DNA of 64,000 bases from Flemingiibacterium sp045578725 (GTDB taxonomy: Bacteria > Bacillota > Clostridia > Oscillospirales > CAG-272). The notes under the pieces were generated by a model. The model ran no database searches and was not told where the DNA came from. It saw nothing but the letters and a program-made list of their open reading frames with translations. Of this stretch, positions 41,074-49,849 are shown one piece after another. The position numbers and the translations under genes were made by a program. The stretch covers positions 1-64,000 of the forward strand of contig JAZNKS010000016.1 in the NCBI GenBank assembly GCA_045578725.1, given 5' to 3'. Numbering within the stretch: position 1 is the first letter of the stretch; each line of letters starts with the position of its first letter.

Positions 41074-41859
41074 TTATTGGCCCTGCCTGTGCATCCATTG
41101 GCTGGGCGTCATGCCGTAGGCCCGCCGGAATTCGGCGGAAAAGTAGCTGATGCTGTCAAAGCCGCATCGGAGCGCAATTTCGCTGATCGGATAGACGGCT
41201 GTGGCAATCAGCGCGCGGGCGTGCTCCAGCCGGAGCCTGCGGATGTATTCGCGCGGTGCCATCCCGGTACAGGCGTGAAATTCCCGCCGGAACCAGACCT
41301 CGCTGATACCGGCCGCCTGTGCCAGCGCCGCCACTGTCAGCTCCGGATCGTCATACTGCTCCCCGATCTGCTTCAGGGCCAGCCGCATCCGGCGGGGCAT
41401 CGCCCGATGCTCGTCCTCATGGCTTTCTCCATACAGCATGGAAAACAGCTCATACAGCACCGCAAGACTCCCGTAATCCGGCCCGGCACCGGCCCGATAC
41501 CGGGTACTCAGCGCCTCAAAGCGGCTCCGGTATTGGGCAGGCGCGCGGGGACAGAGCAGAAAAATGCCGGAATCGGTTACCGGCTGCGGATCCGTCTGCA
41601 GGGAAAAATGCAGGGACAGCATCCGTCCGCCGCGAACCGTTTCCTCCTCGTAACCGATCCCGCGCGGAATATAGGTGATCCCGTTTTCGGCGGAAACGAG
41701 CGGCCGCTCCATGCCGTCCGGACGGATCCGCTTCTCGCCGCTGATCCGGAAGGTCAGCGTATGATAATGCGCGACTCCGATACGGATGATTTTTGATTTC
41801 TGATACTCTTTATCATCGGCGATCAGCTCGTCAATCACCAGATTTGCCGGGAATTTCAT
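41074..41859 (-). CDS. AraC-family regulator
   Basis: 261 residues: an N-terminal cupin-like part (VAHYHTLTFRISGEKRI, ENGITYIPRG) and the C-terminal AraC domain (LTVAALAQAAGISEVWFRREF to GFDSISYFSAEFRRAYGMTPSQWM). The start follows AGGAGG. It is divergent from the two QueG-like iron-sulfur genes, which are its likely targets. Confidence 0.88.
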   Translation of the reverse strand: MKFPANLVIDELIADDKEYQKSKIIRIGVAHYHTLTFRISGEKRIRPDGMERPLVSAENGITYIPRGIGYEEETVRGGRMLSLHFSLQTDPQPVTDSGIFLLCPRAPAQYRSRFEALSTRYRAGAGPDYGSLAVLYELFSMLYGESHEDEHRAMPRRMRLALKQIGEQYDDPELTVAALAQAAGISEVWFRREFHACTGMAPREYIRRLRLEHARALIATAVYPISEIALRCGFDSISYFSAEFRRAYGMTPSQWMHRQGQ

Positions 41860-41882
41860 ATATTCCGCCTCCTTTTTCTTCT

Positions 41883-41911
41883 ATTATAGCACATATGGCG
41901 GCAAAAATCAA
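41883..41911 (-). promoter_or_regulatory. Promoter of the AraC gene at 41074
   Basis: TTGATT (41911-41906), 17 bases, TATAAT (41888-41883), leftward. Confidence 0.8.
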
Positions 41912-41946
41912 GTTACGAAATCTTATAGTCTGATTTCGTTTGCTTA

Positions 41947-41975
41947 TTGCAGGCTCCCTTCGCTTCTGCTATAAT
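41947..41975 (+). promoter_or_regulatory. Promoter of the QueG-like gene pair
   Basis: TTGCAG 41947-41952, 17 bases, TATAAT 41970-41975. It lies only 35 bases from the divergent promoter's -35 box. Confidence 0.8.
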
Positions 41976-42025
41976 AGTACCAACACAGGCAGTCTGACAG
42001 CTGCCGGAGCAGAAAGGATATCACT

Positions 42026-42898
42026 ATGAAACAACTGCGTGAAAGCATTCTCGCCGCCGCAGAGCGGGAGGGAATCGATCTCATCGGATTTGCACCCAAA
42101 AGCCGCTTTGACGGGCTGGAAGCCCGCCGCAATCCCTTCACCATCTTTCCGGAGGGTAAAACCGTCATTCTCGTCGGCAAGCGGATCTGCCGCGGCTCCC
42201 TGCGCGGCGTGGAGGAGGGCACCAACTTCACCGATTACAGCTTTTTCGGCCGTGTCTGGCTGGAGGATGAATTTCTGGCGCTGGCCTGCTACGATATGAC
42301 CCATATTCTGGAGGATGCGGGCTGGGAAGCCGTCCCGATCTTCCCGAATGCCACCGAAGCCGCCCCGACCGGCGTATCCGTCGGCGACGGCCGGGAAGCG
42401 CCCAATGTCCATCCCGACTTCGATTATGCGGCCGTCGCCTGCGGCCTCTGTGAAATCGGCCGGTGCGGAATGCTCCTCTCGCCGGAATTCGGCACCCGTC
42501 AGCGCTTCCACATGATTATCACCGATGCCGAGCTGGAGGGCACGCCGCTTCTTGAAGAATCCGTCTGCGATTCCTGCGGAAAGTGTGCATCCGCCTGCCC
42601 GCTTGGCGCCATCAGCCCGACCGAAACCGAAGAAATTACGGTTGCGGGCAAGACGATGACTGTCGCCAAGGTGGATGATTCCAAGTGCCGCACCTGCAAA
42701 AACGGTGCCCTTCCCAACCGCTTCACACCGGCGGGCAAGCCGGACCGCGCGGCCGCTCTCTGTGCCCGCACCTGTCTCTGCCATCTGGAGGAGGCCGGCC
42801 TTGTGAAGAATTGCTTCGAGAATCCCTTCCGCAAGCGGGGGGCCTGGGCGCTGGATGCCTTCGGTCAGTATGCCGGCAAGCCGGACGGTGAAAAGTGA
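42026..42898 (+). CDS. QueG-like iron-sulfur oxidoreductase, paralogue 1
   Basis: 290 residues of the epoxyqueuosine-reductase-like family with a ferredoxin domain. The first cluster motif is CDSCGKCASACPLGAI; further cysteines in CRTC and LCARTCLCHL can complete a second 4Fe-4S cluster. The N-terminal part (IDLIGFAPKSRFDG, GKTVILVGKRICRGS) resembles the cobalamin-binding region of QueG but is divergent. True queG genes are normally single housekeeping genes, so this pair, next to an AraC regulator, is probably a different redox enzyme. It abuts the second paralogue. Confidence 0.7.
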   Translation: MKQLRESILAAAEREGIDLIGFAPKSRFDGLEARRNPFTIFPEGKTVILVGKRICRGSLRGVEEGTNFTDYSFFGRVWLEDEFLALACYDMTHILEDAGWEAVPIFPNATEAAPTGVSVGDGREAPNVHPDFDYAAVACGLCEIGRCGMLLSPEFGTRQRFHMIITDAELEGTPLLEESVCDSCGKCASACPLGAISPTETEEITVAGKTMTVAKVDDSKCRTCKNGALPNRFTPAGKPDRAAALCARTCLCHLEEAGLVKNCFENPFRKRGAWALDAFGQYAGKPDGEK

Positions 42899-42906
42899 GG
42901 TCGGAT

Positions 42907-44049
42907 ATGAAGCTGACTTCGCAGATGATCAAGGACAAGGCCGCCAAGCTTGGCATCGACTGCATCGGCATCGGCAATATCGAGCGCTTCAAGGATGCGC
43001 CGAAGCTTCTCTCGCCCCTTACCTACTTTCCCGAAGCCAAATCGGTGATCGCTGTTGCCATGCGGATTCCGCGCGGCTCCTACCGCGGCATCGAGGAGGG
43101 CACCCATTGGCACAATTACACCTTCTATTCCTACAACAAGCTGAACACCTTCTTCCGCCCGAAGAAGACCTATGAGCTCTGCTGCTTCATCGAGGACCAC
43201 GGCTGGGAGGCCGTCGCCCATTATCCTGCCGTGCCCGAGGGCCAGAATCCCGACAGCAAGCCGGTCGCACCGGATAAGGTACCGCCGAATGTTGTCTGCT
43301 CCGTGCGGATCATCGCGGCCGGATGCGGTCTTGGCGAGCTCGGCTATTCCAAGGTCTTCCTCACCAAAAAGTTCGGCCCGCGCGTCCGGATCGGTCTGAT
43401 TTTCACCGACTGCGAGCTGGAGCCGGATCCGATCATGGACACCGGTGAGATCTGCCTGCACTGCGGTGCCTGCGTACGCGAATGTCCCGGCGATGCCATT
43501 CCGCCGCTCCGTGAAAAGGAAAAGCGGCTGTGGATCGATTTCGGAGGCGAAAAGAAGGTCTGGTACGGCGATGTCCGGATGGGCCGCTGTACGCTGACGC
43601 ATCATGGCTTCAACAATGAGGTTTCCCCCTTCCACAAGAAGGAATTCCCCAATATGGCCTTCGACGTCCGCCACTCCGAGATGACCGAGGAGGAGGCCTA
43701 CATCCTCTGCTATTCGATGGCGCAGGCAAAATGGAGCCGCAAGCCGGAAAATTCCGCTGTCATGGGCTACTACAATTCCATTCTCTCGCACACCGGTTAT
43801 TTTGCCATCTGCGGTGCACGGGGCTGTATCCGTGCCTGCATGAATGCGCTGGAAAAGGCGGGGCGGATTGAGAACACCTTCCACAATCCCTTCTACAAAA
43901 AAGAAGGCTGGTGGCTGTCCAATACCCCCGAGAAGGTATCCGACGGCGTCAATCCCTTCCGCGAGAAGCTGCTCGACGAGCGTTATCCCGGCATCCGGGA
44001 CGGCGAATACGTCATGACAGGCTCCGATACAACCGATTCCGAAAAATAA
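42907..44049 (+). CDS. QueG-like iron-sulfur oxidoreductase, paralogue 2
   Basis: 380 residues from the ATG at 42907, chosen because GTGAGG lies just before it; an in-frame GTG at 42895 overlaps the previous stop but would sit in that ribosome site. Same family as the previous gene (LGIDCIGIGNIERFKDAP, AKSVIAVAMRIPRGSYRGIEEGT). Cluster motif CLHCGACVRECPGDAI is followed by a longer insert and then CGARGCIRACMNALE in place of the usual second cluster set. The two proteins probably form a heteromer. Substrate unknown. Confidence 0.7.
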   Translation: MKLTSQMIKDKAAKLGIDCIGIGNIERFKDAPKLLSPLTYFPEAKSVIAVAMRIPRGSYRGIEEGTHWHNYTFYSYNKLNTFFRPKKTYELCCFIEDHGWEAVAHYPAVPEGQNPDSKPVAPDKVPPNVVCSVRIIAAGCGLGELGYSKVFLTKKFGPRVRIGLIFTDCELEPDPIMDTGEICLHCGACVRECPGDAIPPLREKEKRLWIDFGGEKKVWYGDVRMGRCTLTHHGFNNEVSPFHKKEFPNMAFDVRHSEMTEEEAYILCYSMAQAKWSRKPENSAVMGYYNSILSHTGYFAICGARGCIRACMNALEKAGRIENTFHNPFYKKEGWWLSNTPEKVSDGVNPFREKLLDERYPGIRDGEYVMTGSDTTDSEK

Positions 44050-44051
44050 AC

Positions 44052-44122
44052 AAAAAGGCTGTCCCGGACAGACCGCAAAAGCATCTGACTTTTGAGGTAT
44101 CTGTCCGTGACAGCTTTCTTCG
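44052..44122. terminator. Long terminator hairpin
   Basis: AAAGGCTGTCCCGGACAG at the left pairs with CTGTCCGTGACAGCTTT at the right around a 28-base internal loop region, with A and T tracts outside. Confidence 0.8.
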
Positions 44123-44126
44123 TTTT

Positions 44127-45125
44127 TTACAGCCGGGCACTCCTTCCCATGAAGATTTCACAGGGGAGAGTGGCTCTTCGCGGCTCGCCGTTTCCATCAA
44201 TCCGTGCCAGCAGCATCTCTACCGACAGTTCGCCGATCTCACTGAAGGGCATCTGCACGCAGGTCAGCGGCGGATGCAGATATTCCGAATAATGCTCCAC
44301 GTTGGCGGCGATGACTGACAGTCTTCCGGGGATATCGATGCCGTGATCAATCGCCATATTCAGAAGCGCGCGTGCCGTATCCGATTTGTTGGTCACAACA
44401 GCACCGAGGCCGGTCAGGATCTGCGGCGTGATTTTCTCCAGCATCAAAACTTTTGGCTCCGAAACCGCTGCCAGATAGCCTTCAAGCCTTTGCTCGGCTT
44501 CATAGGATCCGGCAGCAGCGGCCGGGCTGATATACGCAATCGATTCATGTCCGGCGGCCAAAAGCGTCTGTGCGGCCAGAAAGGTGGTATGGAAGTAGTT
44601 GAAATCGATACGGTCAAAGTTCGCCCCTCCGCTCACGCTGTTAATGATAACAAAGGGAACCCCGCCGGCGCGGAGCGCAGCGATATGCGCTGTTTCATCA
44701 ATGATACGTTCGCTTGTCGGCGGCGCGATCAGGATGATGCCATCCACCCGCTTATCGGTGAAATAATCGATATAGCCGAAATCGTCCGGCATCACGCCGC
44801 CGATCGGACATAGGCGGACGGGACAGAGGACCGCCGCATAACCTGCACGGGACGAGGCCGCCATAATCCCCTCCAGGGTATGCACGAAGACACGGTTGCT
44901 CATATTCCAGAAGGACACAATGCCGATGGCGTGGGCTTTCTGCGAGCGCATCCCCCGCGCGATATTGGTCGGGCTGTAATGGAGAATCCCGGCCGCTTCC
45001 TTCACGCGGGAAACAGTTTCGGCGGAATATTTCTTCGCTGTGGAATTGTTCATGATGTAGGACACGGCCGACACGCTTACGCCTGCCATTGCCGCCACAT
45101 CCCGTATTGTTGCTTTTTTGTTCAT
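44127..45125 (-). CDS. LacI-family transcriptional repressor
   Basis: 332 residues. The N-terminal LacI helix-turn-helix is ATIRDVAAMAGVSVSAVSYIMN with the hinge helix YSPTNIARGMRSQ; the rest is a periplasmic-binding-type sugar domain (DGIILIAPPTSERII, NYFHTTFLAAQTLLAAGHESIAYI). The start follows CGGAG. The LacI-type operator at 49758-49773 in front of the GH38/binding-protein operon is its likely target, so it should release that operon when a mannoside or similar sugar is present. Confidence 0.9.
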   Translation of the reverse strand: MNKKATIRDVAAMAGVSVSAVSYIMNNSTAKKYSAETVSRVKEAAGILHYSPTNIARGMRSQKAHAIGIVSFWNMSNRVFVHTLEGIMAASSRAGYAAVLCPVRLCPIGGVMPDDFGYIDYFTDKRVDGIILIAPPTSERIIDETAHIAALRAGGVPFVIINSVSGGANFDRIDFNYFHTTFLAAQTLLAAGHESIAYISPAAAAGSYEAEQRLEGYLAAVSEPKVLMLEKITPQILTGLGAVVTNKSDTARALLNMAIDHGIDIPGRLSVIAANVEHYSEYLHPPLTCVQMPFSEIGELSVEMLLARIDGNGEPRRATLPCEIFMGRSARL

Positions 45126-45154
45126 GTCTGCTCCGGAATGGGTTAATATACCTA

Positions 45155-45183
45155 ATTATACCACAATCCGGCCCTTCTGTCAA
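45155..45183 (-). promoter_or_regulatory. Promoter of the lacI-type gene
   Basis: TTGACA (45183-45178), 17 bases, TATAAT (45160-45155). It starts four bases after the stop of the binding-protein gene, so the repressor has a separate promoter. Confidence 0.85.
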
Positions 45184-45186
45184 TCG

Positions 45187-46611
45187 TCAGCTTTCAAGAT
45201 CGATATCCAGATACTTGGCAAGTGTTGCCTCAACCTCGCTCTGACGGCTGGCCCACCAGGAGGCGATATCCACATCGTCGCGGGCGGCATTCATAACATC
45301 GTTCGTCCAGAAGATCGTGTTATAGGAGAAATCGATGTTGGTGGAAGCATTGTCCCGTACCAGTGCCAGCATCTCCTGCACGGTTTCATCGCGGGCATAC
45401 TTGACGTTCAGCGCGGTTTCATAATAGGTCGGAATGACATCCTTATGGCTGTAATACCCCAACGCCTCCATGACGGTGCCCAGCATTTCGGGATCCTCCA
45501 CGGTTTTGGGAATATAAAGCGCCGAGGTCGAGGTTGCGATCTGCGAGCGGTATTCTTCCTGGGCTTCATCGTACTTCGGGAGCGGCACGATGCCGAAATC
45601 GTCCTCCATGTTGCGCATTCCCTCAATGGCCATGAGGCAGTTATTCAGGAAGAGCACACGGCCCTCAATGAAGGGCTTGGAGAGGAGGATCATGTCCGGC
45701 TCCTCGGTGATATAGGTCAGCTCCTTGTCAAAGAAGAAGGGGCGGAGCTTTTCGTAAGCATTGGTCAGACGCTCGCTGACATTGCCGACCGTCGGAACGC
45801 CGTCGCTTCCGGTGACGAAGACCGAGGTATCCACCGAGGTCATGAAAGCACGGTTGGCGGCGTGCTTGGCAACATAGGCCATCTGGTCATTGTCCACATC
45901 CACCGTTCCGTCGCCGCTCAGATCCGAGCTTCCCTCGCGGGCCAGCTTTAAGAAGGCATCGAGCGTCCAGCTGCCGTCCCGGACCATATCGTAGGGGGAT
46001 TCCATCTTGTTCTTTTCGATGATCGACTGATTGAAGAACAGGACATACAGATCCTTGTACAGCGACATCGAAGCGTCCGAGAAGGCGTACCAGACTTCAT
46101 CGGAGCCGTCCAGAGAGAGGCCCGGTACCCACCAGGGATTGTCAAAATCAATGGTGGAGATGAGATCCAGCCGCTGGAAGATGCCGTCGAAGATCAGCGG
46201 CGTGGTCCAGCAGTTCAGGCCGTTGACGATATCGTAGGTGGAGTCACCCGCCTGCACATCGCCGCGGATCAGCGAATAGAATTCGCCCTCCTGCGTCCAG
46301 TTCGCCTTGCTGACGAATTCAAAATCCACGTTCAACAGCTCCTCGACGGTGCGGTTGCGCTCATAAACCGCATCGTTGACAACATCTCCGCTCCCCTCGC
46401 CGACCATGTATTCATATTCCGCGTGCTCACCGGAGATGATACAGATTTTGGCATTGTTAAAATCCTTCACCTCGAAGGGGAGCTCGGGTGCGGCGGTGGT
46501 ATTGGCCGTATCCGAACCGGAATCGGTATCGCCGGTATCCTGGGGCGGCTGTGTGCCGCATCCGCCGAGCAGCAGAGCGGCTGCCAGCATAAGAAGAAGT
46601 GCTTTTTTCAT
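45187..46611 (-). CDS. Extracellular solute-binding lipoprotein
   Basis: 474 residues from the ATG at 46611 (AAAGGAG before it). Signal peptide with lipobox LLGGC, then a Thr/Asp/Ser linker and a bi-lobed binding domain similar to the protein at 18937-20391. It contains an EF-hand-like loop, DLSGDGTVDVDND, suited to calcium binding. It lies 14 bases after the second GH38 gene in one operon under a LacI-type operator, so it probably binds a mannose-containing oligosaccharide. No permease genes are present. Confidence 0.87.
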   Translation of the reverse strand: MKKALLLMLAAALLLGGCGTQPPQDTGDTDSGSDTANTTAAPELPFEVKDFNNAKICIISGEHAEYEYMVGEGSGDVVNDAVYERNRTVEELLNVDFEFVSKANWTQEGEFYSLIRGDVQAGDSTYDIVNGLNCWTTPLIFDGIFQRLDLISTIDFDNPWWVPGLSLDGSDEVWYAFSDASMSLYKDLYVLFFNQSIIEKNKMESPYDMVRDGSWTLDAFLKLAREGSSDLSGDGTVDVDNDQMAYVAKHAANRAFMTSVDTSVFVTGSDGVPTVGNVSERLTNAYEKLRPFFFDKELTYITEEPDMILLSKPFIEGRVLFLNNCLMAIEGMRNMEDDFGIVPLPKYDEAQEEYRSQIATSTSALYIPKTVEDPEMLGTVMEALGYYSHKDVIPTYYETALNVKYARDETVQEMLALVRDNASTNIDFSYNTIFWTNDVMNAARDDVDIASWWASRQSEVEATLAKYLDIDLES

Positions 46612-46625
46612 GGTAATATCTCCTT

Positions 46626-49600
46626 TCAACCGTTTACAGGTTCTTTGGTGATGCCGGAAAATTCCCGGCTCATTTCGCCGCGCACGCCGTCGGTATTGAC
46701 AGCGCAGACACGGTAAAAATACGCGGTATGGGTCTTCAGACCTTCATCCACATAGAGGCCGACGCGGTATACGCCCGGCTCGACCTTCGCCAGCAGATTC
46801 TCTTCAGATGGGACAAAGCCCGACTCTTCGGAGCGGTAGAGCTCGTAATGGGAAAGATTCTTCTCCTGATTCTGTCCCCAGATCAGATAGAGATGGCCGT
46901 CATTCTCACCTCTTGCCGCACGCGGCTCGGTGATCAGACCCGTCCAGACCGATCCAATCGGCGCCGGACAGTTTTCATCCACCCGATCCGGTATATCCTC
47001 CCGCTTTTTGACAGCACCGACATCGGCGCGCAGCGTGGAGAATCCGTGACCGTACCGCTTGATGGAAGGCCGCTCATCCACAGTATTGGGATGGACGGGT
47101 GCGCCCTCTATATCGACAGCAGCTTCCGACCGCTCGCCAAGGAGCCGGGCAATCAGGCCCTCTCCGTCCTCAGCGCGCTTGAGGGAAATCAGCCGCTGAC
47201 CGTTCGGGACAGCCGCAAAACTGTGCGAATCGGCAGGGAGTCCCACACCGCCGGACAGCGGACGGACCTGTACGGGATTCGCCAGAAGTTCTGCTGTTTC
47301 GGCAATCCTGTTCTCGCCGGCCGCCCACGAGGTGATCGCATAGCGCAAACGGTAATCCACATGGCTTCCGCCGATTTCATGCATCTGAAGCCAGTCATTG
47401 GCCACATAAGAATAGATCGCCGAGCCCTCTCCCGCCGCACCGCAGTCGGTTTTGTCGGGATGGATATGATCGAATTCGATCAGCTGGCTGTCCAGCTGAA
47501 TCAGACCGACACCGAACCGGTCATTTTCGACGGAGCACCATTCGTGCGCCGCCATATAGGTATCGGTTCCGTGACCGGTGAGATCCTTTGCATATTCCGC
47601 CTCGCAGCCATTGAGCTGGCAGATCCGGCGGCCGCCCTCCACATCGAAAGGGAAGGCATAATAGAGATACCGGTAATACCGGTGATTGTTGATCATCGCC
47701 CGGACATGGGACAGGCGGTTGTCAATCAGAATTCGCGGGAATTCGGCATCCAGCGTCACCGTCTGGGAAATCGCCGCGCCGGAAAGGGGTTCTTCACTCA
47801 CAGCGGTGACAGTGATGACATCCTTCGTCCTGCGGACGGTGAAATGCGCTTCACCCGGTGTGACAAAGCTTTTGTGATTGTCCTCGGTGAAGACAAATGC
47901 ATTGGCGCCGTATCCGCCGCGCGCCAACAGCTCGCGCCCGAGCGCCTTGTCATAAATCGAGTACATCGACCCGTCCGGCGCAAAGGCGATCCGGTAGTGG
48001 GCATTTTCAATCACCGGCGGCTGATCGGTTTCGCTTATCACCGGCTCGCTCCAGGACAGCGCGGAAAGTGCCGCCGTTTTGTAGCCGCAGGGCGGTATAT
48101 CGTGCAGGACAGCCTCCTGTCCGTTGAAACGGATCCGTTCCGTGCGGCATCTTCCTGTGGGATTGAAAACGGCCAGACCCTCGCCGGGAATCTTCGCAGC
48201 CAGCGCAGCCAGCGAAGCATCCGTTTCTGCCTTTGCGGTACCAGCGGCCTTTTCAATCCAATCCCGGTGCTGCATCCAGGTTTCATAGACTCTGCGTCCC
48301 TGATAGCCGCTGGTTCCGTAGGAATGTTCATCGTTCCAGAGAAGATACTGCCACGCCCGGTCAAAATCCTGCGCCGGGTAGCTGTAATCCGTATGAAGTG
48401 CCGCCAGCGAGGCGAAAGTCTGGGCGTTGGCAAGCCGGCGGTCGGCCTCCAATTTATCCGAAAGCAGGTTGGCCGCGGCCAGCGGATGCTGATACCAGCC
48501 GCCGGTCATCTCGCCGCGCAGAACCGGAATCCGATCGCCAAATCGCTCGCGCACCTCCCTAAAGGGAGCATCGGGATTGCCGAGTGTCCGGATGATGGGA
48601 TATTTCCATTTTTTATTCCAGTCCGCAAAGAGATTGCACAGATCACAGGAAGGCTCCTGATCGTCGTCATAGCAGGCAAGCAGCCAGAGATCGTAGGGAT
48701 AACGGGCCTCCATCTGCTCCAGTTTTTCGGCAAAGCGGCTCTCCATGCGGCCCATCGTGATCTCGTCCATTTTGCAGGAGGGATAGAAACCGAAAGGCCA
48801 TCCGCCCTGTCCGTACTGGGAGGAGCACCAGACCAGCAGCCGATCCCCACCCTCGGGACTCTCCCAGAAGAAGAGCATCGGCAGCGCGGATGCATAGCGG
48901 ACATCCACCCGTGAACCGCCGCCGCCCGCGTTGGGGTTCCATGTATAGCCTTCAATGGTCCGATCGCACGCCCATACCGTAGACGGCAGGGGATTCCATT
49001 GATTCGGCGCAAAAATGATATTTTCAAAGCCCGCATCGCAGTATGGTTGGACAAGGCTCCACGACATTCCGTTGTTGTCAATCATGCACATCGTGTGCGT
49101 ATCGATTTCCCACTCATCCTTCATCCGGGAGCGGCCATAGGTGCTCCGGCAGATCTCCTCAAAACCGAAGGTATGGGTGTGATTGCCGGCAATACCGCCG
49201 CCGACACCGATTTTTCCCGGCTTGATATACGATTCAACAATCCGGCGGGCTGCATCTGCCCCCTGATCATCGGGATAGTTATTCCAGAACCAGCTTCCCT
49301 CTACGGTGTAGCGGTACCGCTCCGATTCGGGACGGTCCTCCGTCGCATCGCAGAGCGCGGCCGCCTGATCGATAAAGCGTGAGCTGTTATAGCGCTGGAT
49401 ATACTGGGAATTGTGCAGGCCGATGTCCGTGTGGGACGAAATCATAACATAAAAGGTCCACTCGCGCGGCTTCTTCCAAAGAAGCTCCGTCCGGGCCTCG
49501 GCTCCGTCGGACTCCAGCTTCCAGACCGAATGAATATCGGCCTCGGGGGGCGGGAGAAACAGGGAGATACCGTTATCGCCCGCGCTCAGCGCAATGTCAC

Positions 49601-49745
49601 AGGTCAGCAGCCGCTCCCCGGCTGTCACGGTGAGAAGCGCGTGTGCGCTGGCGGAAATGCGGCAGCGCAGATCGACACGCTGCAGCCCGTCGGCGCGGAT
49701 CATGGACAGCGGAGTAACGGACAGATTTTCGATTCTAAGCATCAT
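46626..49745 (-). CDS. GH38-type alpha-mannosidase with C-terminal fibronectin III domain
   Basis: 1039 residues, longer than the GH38 at 1711-4563 and only distantly related. Zinc-site start SSHTDIGLHNSQ (His105, Asp107) replaces the usual GHxHxD; the likely nucleophile is Asp223 in MIDNNGMSW. The tail from about residue 930 (SHYELYRSEESGFVP, YRVGLYVDEGLKTHTAYFYRVCAVN) is a fibronectin type III fold. No signal peptide. Because both signature motifs are altered, its linkage specificity may differ from ordinary alpha-mannosidases. First gene of the LacI-controlled operon. Confidence 0.8.
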   Translation of the reverse strand: MMLRIENLSVTPLSMIRADGLQRVDLRCRISASAHALLTVTAGERLLTCDIALSAGDNGISLFLPPPEADIHSVWKLESDGAEARTELLWKKPREWTFYVMISSHTDIGLHNSQYIQRYNSSRFIDQAAALCDATEDRPESERYRYTVEGSWFWNNYPDDQGADAARRIVESYIKPGKIGVGGGIAGNHTHTFGFEEICRSTYGRSRMKDEWEIDTHTMCMIDNNGMSWSLVQPYCDAGFENIIFAPNQWNPLPSTVWACDRTIEGYTWNPNAGGGGSRVDVRYASALPMLFFWESPEGGDRLLVWCSSQYGQGGWPFGFYPSCKMDEITMGRMESRFAEKLEQMEARYPYDLWLLACYDDDQEPSCDLCNLFADWNKKWKYPIIRTLGNPDAPFREVRERFGDRIPVLRGEMTGGWYQHPLAAANLLSDKLEADRRLANAQTFASLAALHTDYSYPAQDFDRAWQYLLWNDEHSYGTSGYQGRRVYETWMQHRDWIEKAAGTAKAETDASLAALAAKIPGEGLAVFNPTGRCRTERIRFNGQEAVLHDIPPCGYKTAALSALSWSEPVISETDQPPVIENAHYRIAFAPDGSMYSIYDKALGRELLARGGYGANAFVFTEDNHKSFVTPGEAHFTVRRTKDVITVTAVSEEPLSGAAISQTVTLDAEFPRILIDNRLSHVRAMINNHRYYRYLYYAFPFDVEGGRRICQLNGCEAEYAKDLTGHGTDTYMAAHEWCSVENDRFGVGLIQLDSQLIEFDHIHPDKTDCGAAGEGSAIYSYVANDWLQMHEIGGSHVDYRLRYAITSWAAGENRIAETAELLANPVQVRPLSGGVGLPADSHSFAAVPNGQRLISLKRAEDGEGLIARLLGERSEAAVDIEGAPVHPNTVDERPSIKRYGHGFSTLRADVGAVKKREDIPDRVDENCPAPIGSVWTGLITEPRAARGENDGHLYLIWGQNQEKNLSHYELYRSEESGFVPSEENLLAKVEPGVYRVGLYVDEGLKTHTAYFYRVCAVNTDGVRGEMSREFSGITKEPVNG

Positions 49746-49757
49746 AAAATCCTCCTC

Positions 49758-49808
49758 GTAGAAACGGTTCTACAAATTCATTATAGCACACCCGCCCCCC
49801 TTTGTCAA
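49758..49808 (-). promoter_or_regulatory. Promoter and LacI-type operator of the GH38/binding-protein operon
   Basis: TTGACA (49808-49803), 17 bases, TATAAT (49785-49780), leftward. The near-perfect palindrome GTAGAAACGGTTCTAC (49758-49773) with a central CG covers the start point, the normal place and form for a LacI-family operator. Confidence 0.82.
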
Positions 49809-49849
49809 GAGGGGCGGATTCGTTTTTTCATTTTTTCAAGATACGCGCC

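Noticed and set aside
46728..48914. 728-codon plus-strand frame opposite the second GH38
   Set aside because: Shadow frame; no recognisable domain, and it lacks a start signal.
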